Assembly (NCBI GenBank): GCA_947164965.1
Contig: CAMUYR010000023.1
Coordinates: 1-49,734, forward strand
Source: an uncultured Prevotella sp.
GTDB taxonomy: Bacteria > Bacteroidota > Bacteroidia > Bacteroidales > Bacteroidaceae
Direction of reading: 5' to 3'
DNA length: 49,734 nucleotides
Under the pieces are notes generated by a model. The model worked only from the letters and a program-made list of their open reading frames with translations. It was not told the DNA's origin and did not search any database. A program made the translations under genes and the position numbers. Position 1 is the stretch's first letter. The number at the start of each line of letters is the position of its first letter. Below are positions 24,545-33,015 of the stretch, one piece after another.

Positions 24545-26782
24545 ATGATACAGACAGTAGTTAAACGCGATGGACGCATCGTTGGCTTCAACGAGCAGAA
24601 GATTATGGCTGCTATTCGTAAAGCCATGATGCACACAGACAAGGGCGAGGATGAGCGCCTGTTATATCAGATCACCGACCATATAGCTCAGCGCGGTGAC
24701 AGTCAGATGACCGTAGAGCAGATTCAGGACCTCGTGGAGATGGAGCTGATGAAGTCGAGCCGCAAGGATGTGGCTCAGAAGTACATTGCCTATCGCCATC
24801 AGCGCAGTGTGGCCCGTAAGGCTAAGACGCGCGATGTGTTTTTGGATATCGTCAACATCAAGAGCAACGATGTGACGCGCGAGAATGCCAACATGAATGC
24901 AGACACCCCTGCAGGCATGATGATGAAGTTTGCTTCGGAGACCACCAAACCCTTTGTTGACGACTATCTGTTGTCATCAGAGAGCCGTGAGGCTGTAGAG
25001 CATAACTATCTGCATATCCACGATAAGGACTATTATCCCACCAAGTCGCTCACCTGTGTGCAGCATCCTTTAGACAATATCCTGAACTGTGGCTTTGTGG
25101 CTGGTCATGGGGCTTCGCGTCCTGCTAAGCGTATTGAGACAGCATCTGTGTTGGCTTGTATCTCGATGGAGTGTTGCCAGAACGAGATGCATGGTGGTCA
25201 GGCCATTCCTGCTTTCGATTTCTATCTGGCACCCTATGTGCGCTTGACGTATATCGAGGAGCTGAAGGCTTTGGAGGATTTGAATGGCGAAGACTATAAG
25301 GACCTCTATGATGAGCCACTGATGGACTATCTGAAGAAGCCTCTGGATGGTCTGCAGGGCAAGGAGCGCGCTCAGCAGCATGCTATCAACAAGACGGTAG
25401 GTCGTGTACATCAGGCGATGGAGGCCTTTATCCACAACATGAATACCATTCACTCGCGTGGTGGCAACCAGGTGGTGTTCTCTTCTATCAACTATGGTAC
25501 GGATACAAGTGCTGAGGGACGTTGCATCATGCGCGAAATCCTGCTGTCTACCTACGAAGGAGTGGGAGATGGCGAGACGGCTATCTTCCCCATTCAGATA
25601 TGGAAGAAGAAGCGTGGTGTGAACTATCTGCCTGAAGACCGTAACTTCGACCTCTATCAGTTGGCATGTAAGGTGACAGCGCGTCGTTTCTTCCCCAATT
25701 TCCTGAATCTCGATGCTACCTATAATCAGGATAGCGATTGGCGTGCTGACGATCCTAAGCGCTATATTCACGAGGTGGCTACGATGGGTTGTCGTACGCG
25801 TGTGTTTGAGAATCGCTTTGGTCCGAAGACCTCTATCGGACGTGGTAATCTGTCGTTTACAACGATTAATATCGTGAAGCTTGCCATCGAGTGTATGGAG
25901 GAGAAAGACCAACAGCATCGCATCGATATGTTCTTTGCCAAGCTGGACAACATGTTGGAGGTGGCTGCCAAGCAGTTGGACGATCGCTATCAGTTCCAGA
26001 AGACGGCTTTTGCCAAGCAGTTCCCGCTACTGATGAAGAGCCTGTGGATAGGTGCCGACAAGTTAGGACCGATGGATACTATCGAGAGTGTCATCAATCA
26101 GGGTACGCTGGGTATTGGCTTCATCGGACTGGCCGAGTGTCTGGTGGCTCTTGTGGGCAAGCATCATGGTGAGAGCGATGAGGCGCAGGAGCTGGGCTTG
26201 AAGATAGTCAGCTATATGCGCGAGCGTGTGAACGATTTCTGTGAGCGCTATCATCATAACTATTCTGTGTTGGCTACACCTGCCGAAGGTCTCTCGGGTA
26301 AGTTCACGAAGAAGGACCGCAAGCAGTTTGGTATCATTCCTGGTGTCACCGATCGTGATTATTATACCAACTCCAATCATGTGCCTGTATACTATAAATG
26401 CAGTGCGCGCCATAAGGCTGAAATCGAGGCACCCTATCATGAGATGACGCGTGGTGGCCATATCTTCTACGTGGAGATTGATGGCGATGCAACGCATAAT
26501 CCGCAGGTCATCATGAGTGTGGTGGATATGATGGACCAGCTGAATATGGGTTACGGCTCAGTAAACCACAACCGTAATCGCTGTATGGATTGTGGCTATG
26601 AGAATGCCGATGACAAACTGGAGAAATGTCCTAAGTGCGGCTCGACCAATATCGATAAGCTGCAGCGCATCACGGGTTATCTGGTGGGTACTACAGACCG
26701 TTGGAATGCAGGAAAACTGGCTGAGCTCAACGATCGTGTGACGCATATCGATCATGGATCGCAGGATCTCTTTGGAGAATGA
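24545..26782 (+). CDS. nrdD: Anaerobic ribonucleoside-triphosphate reductase
   Basis: This 745-residue class III ribonucleotide reductase makes deoxynucleotides without oxygen. Residues about 3-90 form an ATP-cone (VVKRDGRIVGFNEQKI). The catalytic domain includes SMECCQNEMHGGQAIP. Near the C-terminus four Cys form a zinc site (CMDCGY and CPKCGS, about 680-699), followed by the glycyl-radical motif RITGYLVGTTDRWNAGK, with the radical Gly near residue 711. It overlaps nrdG by four bases. No cobalamin riboswitch or NrdR-like box is obvious upstream, only a -7 box and a small inverted repeat. This marks an obligate or facultative anaerobe. Confidence 0.97.
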   Translation: MIQTVVKRDGRIVGFNEQKIMAAIRKAMMHTDKGEDERLLYQITDHIAQRGDSQMTVEQIQDLVEMELMKSSRKDVAQKYIAYRHQRSVARKAKTRDVFLDIVNIKSNDVTRENANMNADTPAGMMMKFASETTKPFVDDYLLSSESREAVEHNYLHIHDKDYYPTKSLTCVQHPLDNILNCGFVAGHGASRPAKRIETASVLACISMECCQNEMHGGQAIPAFDFYLAPYVRLTYIEELKALEDLNGEDYKDLYDEPLMDYLKKPLDGLQGKERAQQHAINKTVGRVHQAMEAFIHNMNTIHSRGGNQVVFSSINYGTDTSAEGRCIMREILLSTYEGVGDGETAIFPIQIWKKKRGVNYLPEDRNFDLYQLACKVTARRFFPNFLNLDATYNQDSDWRADDPKRYIHEVATMGCRTRVFENRFGPKTSIGRGNLSFTTINIVKLAIECMEEKDQQHRIDMFFAKLDNMLEVAAKQLDDRYQFQKTAFAKQFPLLMKSLWIGADKLGPMDTIESVINQGTLGIGFIGLAECLVALVGKHHGESDEAQELGLKIVSYMRERVNDFCERYHHNYSVLATPAEGLSGKFTKKDRKQFGIIPGVTDRDYYTNSNHVPVYYKCSARHKAEIEAPYHEMTRGGHIFYVEIDGDATHNPQVIMSVVDMMDQLNMGYGSVNHNRNRCMDCGYENADDKLEKCPKCGSTNIDKLQRITGYLVGTTDRWNAGKLAELNDRVTHIDHGSQDLFGE

Positions 26783-27276
26783 TTAGGGTTCTGGATATCA
26801 TAGAAGATACGATGGTGGATGGTCCTGGTTTCAGGACCTCCATCTATTGTGCGGGGTGTCGACATCAGTGCAAGGGCTGTCATAACCCCCAGTCATGGGA
26901 CTTCAAAGGGGGTAGGGAGATGACAACACAGGAACTGATGAAGATTATTGTGGCTGATCCCTATGCCAACGTGACATTCTCGGGTGGCGACCCTATGTAT
27001 CAGTGTGACGGCTTTGCAGAATTGGCGCGAGCCATTCATGCACAGACGAATAAGGATATCTGGTGCTATACGGGTTTTACCTACGAGTCGCTGATTACAA
27101 GGGCACAGCGTGAACTGCTCTATGAACTCGACGTATTGGTTGATGGACCTTTTATCGAGAGCTTACGCGATCCAGACCTGTTGTTTCGTGGTTCCAGCAA
27201 TCAGCGGATAATTGATGTACAAAAGACGCTTTATGCGGGCGAAATAGTACTTTGGCAACCAGATATCAGCATATAG
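26779..27276 (+). CDS. nrdG: Anaerobic ribonucleotide reductase activating protein
   Basis: This 165-residue radical SAM activase installs the glycyl radical on NrdD. The iron-sulfur motif is C27-RHQ-C31-KG-C34, inside YCAGCRHQCKGCHNPQSW, with VDGPGFRTSI before it and the SAM-binding FSGGDPMYQ after it. The length is normal for the short NrdG type. The start overlaps the nrdD stop (ATGA) and a terminator hairpin follows. Confidence 0.96.
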   Translation: MIRVLDIIEDTMVDGPGFRTSIYCAGCRHQCKGCHNPQSWDFKGGREMTTQELMKIIVADPYANVTFSGGDPMYQCDGFAELARAIHAQTNKDIWCYTGFTYESLITRAQRELLYELDVLVDGPFIESLRDPDLLFRGSSNQRIIDVQKTLYAGEIVLWQPDISI

Positions 27277-27311
27277 ATATCAAAAAAAGACGCAATGATT
27301 TAAAAAAATTG

Positions 27312-27342
27312 GGAAAGACTGCTTGCCTTTCCTGTTTTTTTT
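27312..27342 (+). terminator. Terminator after nrdDG
   Basis: GGAAAG (27312-27317) pairs with CTTTCC (27327-27332) over a 9-base loop, and a run of eight T follows after one G. The next promoter begins two bases later. Confidence 0.7.
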
Positions 27343-27343
27343 G

Positions 27344-27351
27344 TAATTTTG
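27344..27351 (+). promoter_or_regulatory. -7 box for the PurF-like gene
   Basis: TAATTTTG directly follows the nrdDG terminator and leaves a 46-base leader before the ATG at 27398. A partial -33 (CTTG) lies about 18 bases upstream, in the loop of the terminator. Confidence 0.5.
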
Positions 27352-27397
27352 CACGCCATAAGGGATATACAACTAAATTATTTAAGGTAAAAACGTT

Positions 27398-28864
27398 ATG
27401 GGTGGCTTTTTTGGCACTATCTCCAAACAGGATTGCGTAAACGATTTGTTTTACGGAACTGACTACAACTCGCACTTAGGTACAAAACGCGCCGGACTGG
27501 TAACTTTCGATGAGAAGAGTGGCTTCCACCGCTCTATCCACTCGTTGGAACGTGCCTATTTCCGTTCTCGCTTTGAGGATGAACTCGACTCCTTTAAAGG
27601 CCATCAGGGCTTGGGTGTCATCAGCGATACCGATCCTCAGCCTATCATCGTGAATTCCCATTTGGGACGCTATGCTGTCGTAACAGTAGCCAAGATCAAT
27701 AACCTGCGCGAGATAGCCGACGAACTGTTGCAAGAGCGCATGCACTTCAGCGAGATGTCGGCCAATAATATCAACCAGACGGAGTTGGTAGCCCTGCTCA
27801 TCAATATGGGCGATACGTTTGTAGAGGGTATCAACAAGGTATATCAGAAGATTCAGGGCTCGTGCTCCATGCTGATTCTGACAGAGGATGGCATCATTGC
27901 TGCACGCGATTTCCTGGGACGTACGCCTATTGTGATTGGTCAGAAGAAGATTCATCGCTTGTCGCCCATTGGTACCGACCAGCTGATAGAGGCTTATGCG
28001 GTATCTAGCGAGACAACGAGTTTCCCCAATCTTGATTATACGGTATTGCGCGATGTTGGTCCAGGCGAGATTGTGCGCTTGAGGGCTGATGGCATCGAGG
28101 TATTGCAAAAACCTTTCTCACGTTGTCAGATATGCTCGTTCCTGTGGGTGTATTATGGCTTCCCAGCAAGCGATTACGAGGGCATCAATACGGAATATGT
28201 GCGTGAGAAGAACGGACGCTTGATGGGCGAGAAGGATAAGGATATCACACCTGATTTGGTATGTGGTATTCCCGATTCAGGTGTCGGTATGGCCTTAGGT
28301 TATTCTCATGGCAAACAGGTACCTTACAAGCGTGCTGTATTGAAGTATACACCCACATGGCCCCGATCATTTACTCCTGGTAATCAGAATCGTCGCGACC
28401 TGGTGGCTAAGATGAAGCTCATTCCTAACTCAGCCATTCTGAAGGACCAGCGCATCGTGTTCTGCGATGACTCTATCGTACGCGGTACTCAGCTCAGGGA
28501 TAATGTCCGTACGTTCTTTGACAATGGTGCTAAGGAGGTGCATGTGCGCATCTCTTGTCCTCCCCTGGTCTATGGTTGCCCGTTTATTGGCTTTACCTCT
28601 TCCAAGAGCGATCTGGAATTGATTACGCGTCGTATCATCAAGGATATCGAAGGCGATGAAAATAAGAATCTGGAGGCTTATGCTAAGACGGGATCGAAGG
28701 AATATCAGAAGATGGTCAACGAGATAGCTCGCAGATTGGGACTCACCAGTGTGAAGTTTGCAACAATCGAGGATCTTATCGAATCAATTGGTCTGCCTAA
28801 GGATCGTGTATGTACGCACTGCTTTGATGGCAGCTCGTATTGTCATGAACACGACAATGATTGA
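27398..28864 (+). CDS. PurF-like amidophosphoribosyltransferase paralogue without the catalytic Cys
   Basis: This is a 488-residue protein with the two PurF domains. The N-terminal class II glutamine amidotransferase domain starts M-G-G-F-F-G, whereas active PurF exposes Cys at position 2 (MCGI). The C-terminal phosphoribosyltransferase domain keeps the PRPP motif VFCDDSIVRGTQL (about residues 352-365). Cys residues in SRCQICS, SCPPLVYGCP and CTHCFDGSSYC lie where B. subtilis PurF binds an iron-sulfur cluster. I recall the MGGFFG start from other Bacteroidales, so this is a conserved variant and not a local mutation. It could use free ammonia or act as a regulator; a true purF is expected elsewhere. 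Confidence 0.88.
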   Translation: MGGFFGTISKQDCVNDLFYGTDYNSHLGTKRAGLVTFDEKSGFHRSIHSLERAYFRSRFEDELDSFKGHQGLGVISDTDPQPIIVNSHLGRYAVVTVAKINNLREIADELLQERMHFSEMSANNINQTELVALLINMGDTFVEGINKVYQKIQGSCSMLILTEDGIIAARDFLGRTPIVIGQKKIHRLSPIGTDQLIEAYAVSSETTSFPNLDYTVLRDVGPGEIVRLRADGIEVLQKPFSRCQICSFLWVYYGFPASDYEGINTEYVREKNGRLMGEKDKDITPDLVCGIPDSGVGMALGYSHGKQVPYKRAVLKYTPTWPRSFTPGNQNRRDLVAKMKLIPNSAILKDQRIVFCDDSIVRGTQLRDNVRTFFDNGAKEVHVRISCPPLVYGCPFIGFTSSKSDLELITRRIIKDIEGDENKNLEAYAKTGSKEYQKMVNEIARRLGLTSVKFATIEDLIESIGLPKDRVCTHCFDGSSYCHEHDND

Positions 28865-28880
28865 TAGACAACCACAGATG

Positions 28881-28946
28881 ACACGAATCATACGAATTAA
28901 AAAAGCATAAAATTATTCGTATAATTCGTGTAATTCGTGTTTTTTT
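28881..28946 (+). terminator. Terminator built from ACGAAT repeats
   Basis: ACACGAATCATACGAAT (28881-28897) pairs with ATTCGTATAATTCGTGT (28915-28931) with one mismatch. A further AATTCGTGT and then seven T follow. The next -7 box overlaps the end of the T tract. Confidence 0.7.
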
Positions 28947-28948
28947 AT

Positions 28949-28956
28949 TAATTTTG
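28949..28956 (+). promoter_or_regulatory. -7 box for the Nif3-like gene
   Basis: TAATTTTG lies immediately after the terminator T tract, 25 bases before the GTG start at 28982. No TTTG -33 box is seen at the usual distance. Confidence 0.5.
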
Positions 28957-28981
28957 CAGTTCAAAATAAACATTTTGTAGC

Positions 28982-29770
28982 GTGAAAATAAAGCAAGTGC
29001 TGAGCGCCCTTGAACGATTCGCGCCTTTGCCCTTGCAGGAAAGTTGGGATAATGCTGGCCTGCAGTTGGGACTGACAGAGGCGGAGGTTTCAGGGGCATT
29101 ATTGTGTCTGGACGTCAACGAAGCCATCATTGACGAGGCCATCAGGAAGGGTTGTAATCTCATTGTGAGCCATCATCCCTTGTTGTTTCGTGGACTCAAA
29201 CAGATTACTGATGCCAACTATGTGCAGCGCTGTGTCATCAAGGCTATCAAGCACGATATCGCTATTGTCTCGATGCATACCAATATGGATAATGCGTTGG
29301 ATGGTGTCAATTTCAAAATAGCTGAGCGTTTGGGCATGAATCATCTCGCATTTTTGGCTCCATCGTCTTCAGAGAAGGCTGAGACTTCAGGAAGTGGCGT
29401 GATAGGTCATCTTCCTCAATCCATGCAGTCAGAGGACTTTATACAGCTTCTGAAGGCTCGTTTCCAAGTGGCCTGTGTCCAGTGTAACGCATTACTGGAA
29501 CGCCCCATCACAAAGGTTGCTATCTGTGGTGGAGCCGGCGATTTCCTCTTGGACAATGCGTTAGCTCAGGGTGCTGATGCCTTTATCACTGGCGAGATGC
29601 ACTATCATCAGTATTTTGGTTACGACCAGCAGATTCAGATCTGTGTCATCGGCCATTATCAGAGCGAGCAGTATACTGCTGAAATCTTCCGTGATATCAT
29701 CGCTAAGGATTGTCCCGATGTTCCGACCTACATCGCAGAGACCAATACCAATCCGATTTTATATATTTAA
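28982..29770 (+). CDS. Nif3-like dinuclear metal-binding protein
   Basis: This 262-residue protein belongs to the Nif3/YbgI/YqfO (DUF34) family, often named GTP cyclohydrolase I type 2. It begins with GTG (KIKQVLSALERFAP). The metal-site motifs are SHHPLLFRGLKQI, VSMHTNMDNALDGVN, GGAGDFLLDNALAQGADAFITGE and HYQSEQ, with the conserved His, Asp and Glu ligands. It lacks the PII-like central insert of long YqfO proteins. The biochemical role is not firmly known. It is followed after 32 bases by the zinc-ribbon gene, a pairing that I recall as common in Bacteroidetes. Confidence 0.93.
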   Translation: MKIKQVLSALERFAPLPLQESWDNAGLQLGLTEAEVSGALLCLDVNEAIIDEAIRKGCNLIVSHHPLLFRGLKQITDANYVQRCVIKAIKHDIAIVSMHTNMDNALDGVNFKIAERLGMNHLAFLAPSSSEKAETSGSGVIGHLPQSMQSEDFIQLLKARFQVACVQCNALLERPITKVAICGGAGDFLLDNALAQGADAFITGEMHYHQYFGYDQQIQICVIGHYQSEQYTAEIFRDIIAKDCPDVPTYIAETNTNPILYI

Positions 29771-29802
29771 TGTTTAATCTTTAATATTTCATATAAATAG
29801 TT

Positions 29803-30672
29803 ATGGCAAAGAAAGATCCTACAGAAATGCCAGTTGAAGAGCGCCTGAAGACCCTCTATCAACTGCAGGCCACGCTCTCAAGCATTGATGAGAAGCGTGC
29901 TTTGCGAGGCGAATTGCCTCTGGAAGTACAAGACCTTGAGGACGAAATCGAGGGCTTGACCACTCGTATGGACAAGATCCAGCGTGAGATTAATGAGTTC
30001 GAGCAGGCTATCTCGATGAAGAAAGGCGAAATTGAGACGGCAAAAGCTAGCGTAGAGCGTTATAAGAACCAGTTGAACGATGTGAAGAACAACCGTGAGT
30101 ATGATACGCTCTCTAAGGAGATTGAGTATCAGACACTGGAGATTGAGCTCTGCAACAAGAAGATTCGTGAGGCAAATGCCCGTATCGAGGAGAAGAAGGT
30201 GGAACTGGCTCAGAACCAAGAGATTATCGCTGATCGCAATCAGGCTCTGGATTTGAAGAAGGCAGAGCTTGAGGAGATTATGGCTGAGACTCGTACTGAG
30301 GAAGAGAAGCTGAAGGCTCGTGTCAAGGAGTTGGAGGCAAAGATTGAGCCCCGTTTGCTCACTTCCTTTAAGCGTATTCGTAAGAATGCCCGCAATGGCT
30401 TGGGTATTGTCTATGTGCAGCGCGATGCTTGTGGTGGTTGCTTTAATAAGATTCCTCCCCAGCGTCAGTTGGACATCAAGATGCACAAGAAAATCATTGT
30501 CTGCGAGTACTGCGGACGTATTCTCATCGACCCAGAGTTGGCTGGTGTCAAGATTGACAAAGTGACTGGCGAGGAGAAGAAGACGCGCAAACGTGCTATT
30601 CGTAAGACTATCAAGAAGGAAGCACCTGAAATCGACGATGTTCCTGAGATGATGGACTCAATGGACGATTAA
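29803..30672 (+). CDS. Coiled-coil protein with C-terminal C4 zinc ribbon
   Basis: This 289-residue protein has a long coiled coil (about residues 15-185, heptad-rich Glu/Lys/Leu sequence), then a C4 zinc ribbon with CGGC and CEYCG about 25 residues apart (zf-RING_7/DUF164-like, as in CT398/HP0958). The tail is Lys-rich, then acidic. Members of this family are thought to bridge proteins or nucleic acids, and the Bacteroidetes version has no established function. The gene follows the Nif3-like gene in the same direction, separated by the TTTAATGTTTAATCTTTAAT spacer repeat. Confidence 0.88.
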   Translation: MAKKDPTEMPVEERLKTLYQLQATLSSIDEKRALRGELPLEVQDLEDEIEGLTTRMDKIQREINEFEQAISMKKGEIETAKASVERYKNQLNDVKNNREYDTLSKEIEYQTLEIELCNKKIREANARIEEKKVELAQNQEIIADRNQALDLKKAELEEIMAETRTEEEKLKARVKELEAKIEPRLLTSFKRIRKNARNGLGIVYVQRDACGGCFNKIPPQRQLDIKMHKKIIVCEYCGRILIDPELAGVKIDKVTGEEKKTRKRAIRKTIKKEAPEIDDVPEMMDSMDD

Positions 30673-30715
30673 TACATCTTCCATCTAACATCTTCCATCA
30701 TACATCATCCCTCAG
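30673..30715. repeat. ATCTTCCATC-type microrepeat
   Basis: The 25-base gap after the zinc-ribbon gene, and the end of the next (minus-strand) gene, contain two to three copies of an ACATCTTCCATC-like unit. The 16-mer ACATCTTCCATCATAC (30688-30703) recurs inside pyrK at 33917-33932. Confidence 0.65.
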
Positions 30716-31159
30716 ACATCGATAGTCAGGAATTTCCTCTAGGAAATGGTAGGTCTGCGCCTCGTAGTCCATCTTGCAGCACCAGTGTTGCAGTCCGTTT
30801 GAGACAACCAGATAGTCTACGTGCAGCAGCAGATTATAGACAGAAATCTGATGGAGCACCCGCTGTGATAAGCTCACAGTGGGTGCTTTGTATTCTATAA
30901 TCATCAGGGGCTCAGCATCCTTATGATAGACCACACTGTCGCATCTCAGTGCCTTTTCCCCTTGTTTCAAGGCTATCTCATTGCCTACAAGTCCCTGTGG
31001 ATAGCCTTTGTGCTCTACCAGCCAGTGGGTGAAATGCTGACGCACCCATTCCTCTGGAGTCAGAGCCACATAGCGCTTGCGCAGGAAGTCGAATATCTCA
31101 GGCTTCTCGCGGGTTCCACGCAGTTTGACGTCAAAGGATGGTAAGTTTAATTCGTTCAT
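30698..31159 (-). CDS. HsdR N-terminal-domain nuclease-fold protein
   Basis: I take the start at 31159 (MNELNLPSFDVKLRG): a -7 box (31168-31175) lies just upstream, so the longer reading is unlikely to be transcribed. The 153-residue product matches the HSDR_N_2 domain of type I restriction enzymes: VRQHFTHWLVEHKGYP, then the PD-(D/E)xK core with Asp in CDSVVYH and ExK in MIIEYKAP, followed by QISVYN. No restriction or modification partner lies nearby. In Bacteroidetes this single-domain protein is often found next to holA, as here, so it may be a housekeeping nuclease or DNA-binding protein. Its 3' end overlaps a microrepeat. Confidence 0.88.
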   Translation of the reverse strand: MNELNLPSFDVKLRGTREKPEIFDFLRKRYVALTPEEWVRQHFTHWLVEHKGYPQGLVGNEIALKQGEKALRCDSVVYHKDAEPLMIIEYKAPTVSLSQRVLHQISVYNLLLHVDYLVVSNGLQHWCCKMDYEAQTYHFLEEIPDYRCLRDDV

Positions 31160-31167
31160 TTCGTTTG

Positions 31168-31216
31168 CAAAATTACAAAAAAAATAATGATAATACGTTT
31201 TTTTTTTGTAATTTTG
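31168..31216. promoter_or_regulatory. Divergent -7 boxes of the HsdR-N gene and holA
   Basis: TAATTTTG occurs on the minus strand at 31168-31175 (8 bases before the HsdR-N ATG) and on the plus strand at 31209-31216 (4 bases before the holA ATG). Clear -33 boxes are missing. Confidence 0.6.
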
Positions 31217-31220
31217 CAGC

Positions 31221-32246
31221 ATGGCTCAAGCAGCAGTAACATACGATGCAGTGATGCGCGACCTCATAGAGCGCCATTTTAAGCCCCTCTACTATCTGAT
31301 GGGCGATGAGTCGTATTATATCGATAAGATCAGCGATTGGATTGCTGAGCACGTCTTACAGCCTGAAGAGCGTGATTTCAATCAGACCGTTTTGTTTGGT
31401 TCTGATGTCACTGCAGCGCAGATTGTCGATGCTGCCAAGCGCTATCCGATGATGTCCGAATATCAGGTTATTATCGTCAAAGAGGCCCAGAATATCAAGA
31501 ATATAGAGGCGTTGGAGAAGTATTTCAAACAGCCCATGCCTACGACCATTCTGGTGATGTGCCACAAAAATGGCAGCATTGATGGCCGAAAGCGCGAGTA
31601 TATGAAGACTATTCAGGCGTGTGGTGTCCTTTTTGAGAGCAAAAAACTGAAGGATAGGGACCTTCCAGCCTTTATTGAGCACTATTTGCAGACTCGTCAG
31701 GCATCTATTGATCCTAAATCCTGCCAGATTATCGCTGATTCCATTGGTGCTGATCTCAGTCGCCTGACATCTGAGCTTGATAAAGTGCTTCTCAGTCTGC
31801 CTGAGGGGAATAGGCGAGTGACACCTCAGGTGGTAGAAGACCAGATAGGGGTGAGCAAAGACTTTAATAGTTTCGAGTTGCGCGATGCTGTTGTCAACCG
31901 AAATATCTTCAAGGCAAATCAGATAATAAAATATTTTGACGAAAATCCAAAGGCTGGTAGCCTTTATGCTTTTCTCCCATTGCTCTATAATTACTTCCAA
32001 AACTTGCTGATTTCGTATTATTGTCCCCAAAGAGGTAGTCAGGAGGCCTTAGCTCAGTGGTTGGAATTACGATCTCCATGGGCTGCTCGAGACTATGTCA
32101 TTGGCATGCGAAATTACACTGGAATGAAAGCGATGCACATTCTGGAGAAAATGAGAGAGATTGACGCCAAAAGTAAGGGTTTGGATAACCCAAATACCCC
32201 CCCTGGAGAGCTCATGAAAGAACTAATTTTCTTTATATTTCATTAA
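31221..32246 (+). CDS. holA: DNA polymerase III delta subunit
   Basis: This 341-residue clamp-loader subunit opens the beta sliding clamp. The N-terminal DNA_pol3_delta region (PLYYLMGDESYYIDKISDWI), the segment TTILVMCHKNGSIDGRK and the central IADSIGADLSRLTSELDKVLL block are typical. The C-terminal collar region includes PWAARDYVIGMRNY. The ATG lies only four bases after a -7 box, with no room for a ribosome site, so translation may be leaderless. A clear intrinsic terminator follows. Confidence 0.93.
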   Translation: MAQAAVTYDAVMRDLIERHFKPLYYLMGDESYYIDKISDWIAEHVLQPEERDFNQTVLFGSDVTAAQIVDAAKRYPMMSEYQVIIVKEAQNIKNIEALEKYFKQPMPTTILVMCHKNGSIDGRKREYMKTIQACGVLFESKKLKDRDLPAFIEHYLQTRQASIDPKSCQIIADSIGADLSRLTSELDKVLLSLPEGNRRVTPQVVEDQIGVSKDFNSFELRDAVVNRNIFKANQIIKYFDENPKAGSLYAFLPLLYNYFQNLLISYYCPQRGSQEALAQWLELRSPWAARDYVIGMRNYTGMKAMHILEKMREIDAKSKGLDNPNTPPGELMKELIFFIFH

Positions 32247-32251
32247 AAAAT

Positions 32252-32275
32252 GACCCTTTTTCAGGGTCTTTTTTT
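32252..32275 (+). terminator. Intrinsic terminator after holA
   Basis: GACCCT (32252-32257) pairs with AGGGTC (32263-32268). It is preceded by six A and followed by seven T. Confidence 0.85.
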
Positions 32276-32487
32276 CTAGAATAAAACTTTTCCCAGACAG
32301 ACTTTTTTGCCCTCAAACCTCGATGGATAAACGGTTTCTGGCCCCAAATAACGCCTCATATTTCGCAAATTTCCAGATTCTTTTCCCGTTGTTCAGAAAA
32401 CGCTGTAAATGCAAAATTTCGTGCTTTTCGGAAACGTCAAATTTAGGATTAACTAATTTTTAATTTTTGTTTTGTTGATTCGAAATC

Positions 32488-32892
32488 CTAAATGATTTAG
32501 AGTAACGGCTAATATTCAGTTTTAGCAAACAAAATTTCGATATTTGTAAATCTAAATTAGAAATCAAACATTAATTTTGTAAATCCAAATTTTAGTCTTC
32601 AGAATTCCGTAGTTATATTTATACAACTACATATTTAGACATTTAAAACACTAAAAATCAATTAGTTATACGCAAATCTTTACTTAAAAATCTATCCAAA
32701 CAACCCTTTAGACACATAAAAGGTTGTATATCCAGCATTTTAGGCGATAGATGTGCTAAATACCTCATTTATAACCAGTCAGTTACGAAAATAGCCCATT
32801 AGAAATACTTGAATACACTTTTAGTCTCTAAATTTAGATTTATAATACTAAAGCAGAATATTGGTAATTTACCATTTTAGAATTTAGAATTT
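32488..32892. promoter_or_regulatory. Array of TCTAAAT/ATTTAGA palindromes
   Basis: Perfect palindromes CTAAATGATTTAG (32488-32500), TCTAAATTAGA (32551-32561) and TCTAAATTTAGA (32827-32838), plus tandem half-sites TTTTAGAATTTAGAATTT (32875-32892), recur upstream of the XRE regulator gene. They resemble a multi-site operator, possibly for the regulator itself. In AT-rich DNA some of this could be chance. Confidence 0.4.
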
Positions 32893-32962
32893 AAAACTGC
32901 AAATCAAAACTTAAGAAAACAAAATTTTCTTTAGATTTCTTGCATATATCATTTTTTTGTTT

Positions 32963-32970
32963 TACCTTTG
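32963..32970 (+). promoter_or_regulatory. -7 box for the XRE regulator gene
   Basis: TACCTTTG lies 45 bases before the ATG at 33016, with a partial -33 (CTTG at 32939-32942) 20 bases upstream. Confidence 0.6.
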
Positions 32971-33015
32971 TAAACGTTATTATAAACAGGCTTTTTAGCC
33001 CTATTTTGAGTTAAG

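Larger units (their letters stand above)
32276..33015. other. AT-rich 740 bp gene-free region
   Basis: No ORF is credible here. The region is much richer in A+T than its neighbours. It contains TTTAG/CTAAA palindromes (separate entry), a hairpin ACAACCCTTTA/TAAAAGGTTGT at 32700-32727 with one mismatch, a smaller hairpin GTAGTT/AACTAC at 32609-32630, a stray TAATTTTG at 32572-32579 and the promoter of the XRE gene at 32963-32970. It could hold a structured RNA or a large control region. Confidence 0.65.

Noticed and set aside
30698..31159. Type I restriction-modification system
   Set aside because: Only the small N-terminal nuclease fold is present; there are no helicase, methylase or specificity subunits in the window.
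32276..33015. Replication origin
   Set aside because: The region is AT-rich, but no cluster of DnaA boxes (TTATNCACA) and no dnaA/dnaN neighbours are visible; holA alone is not evidence.
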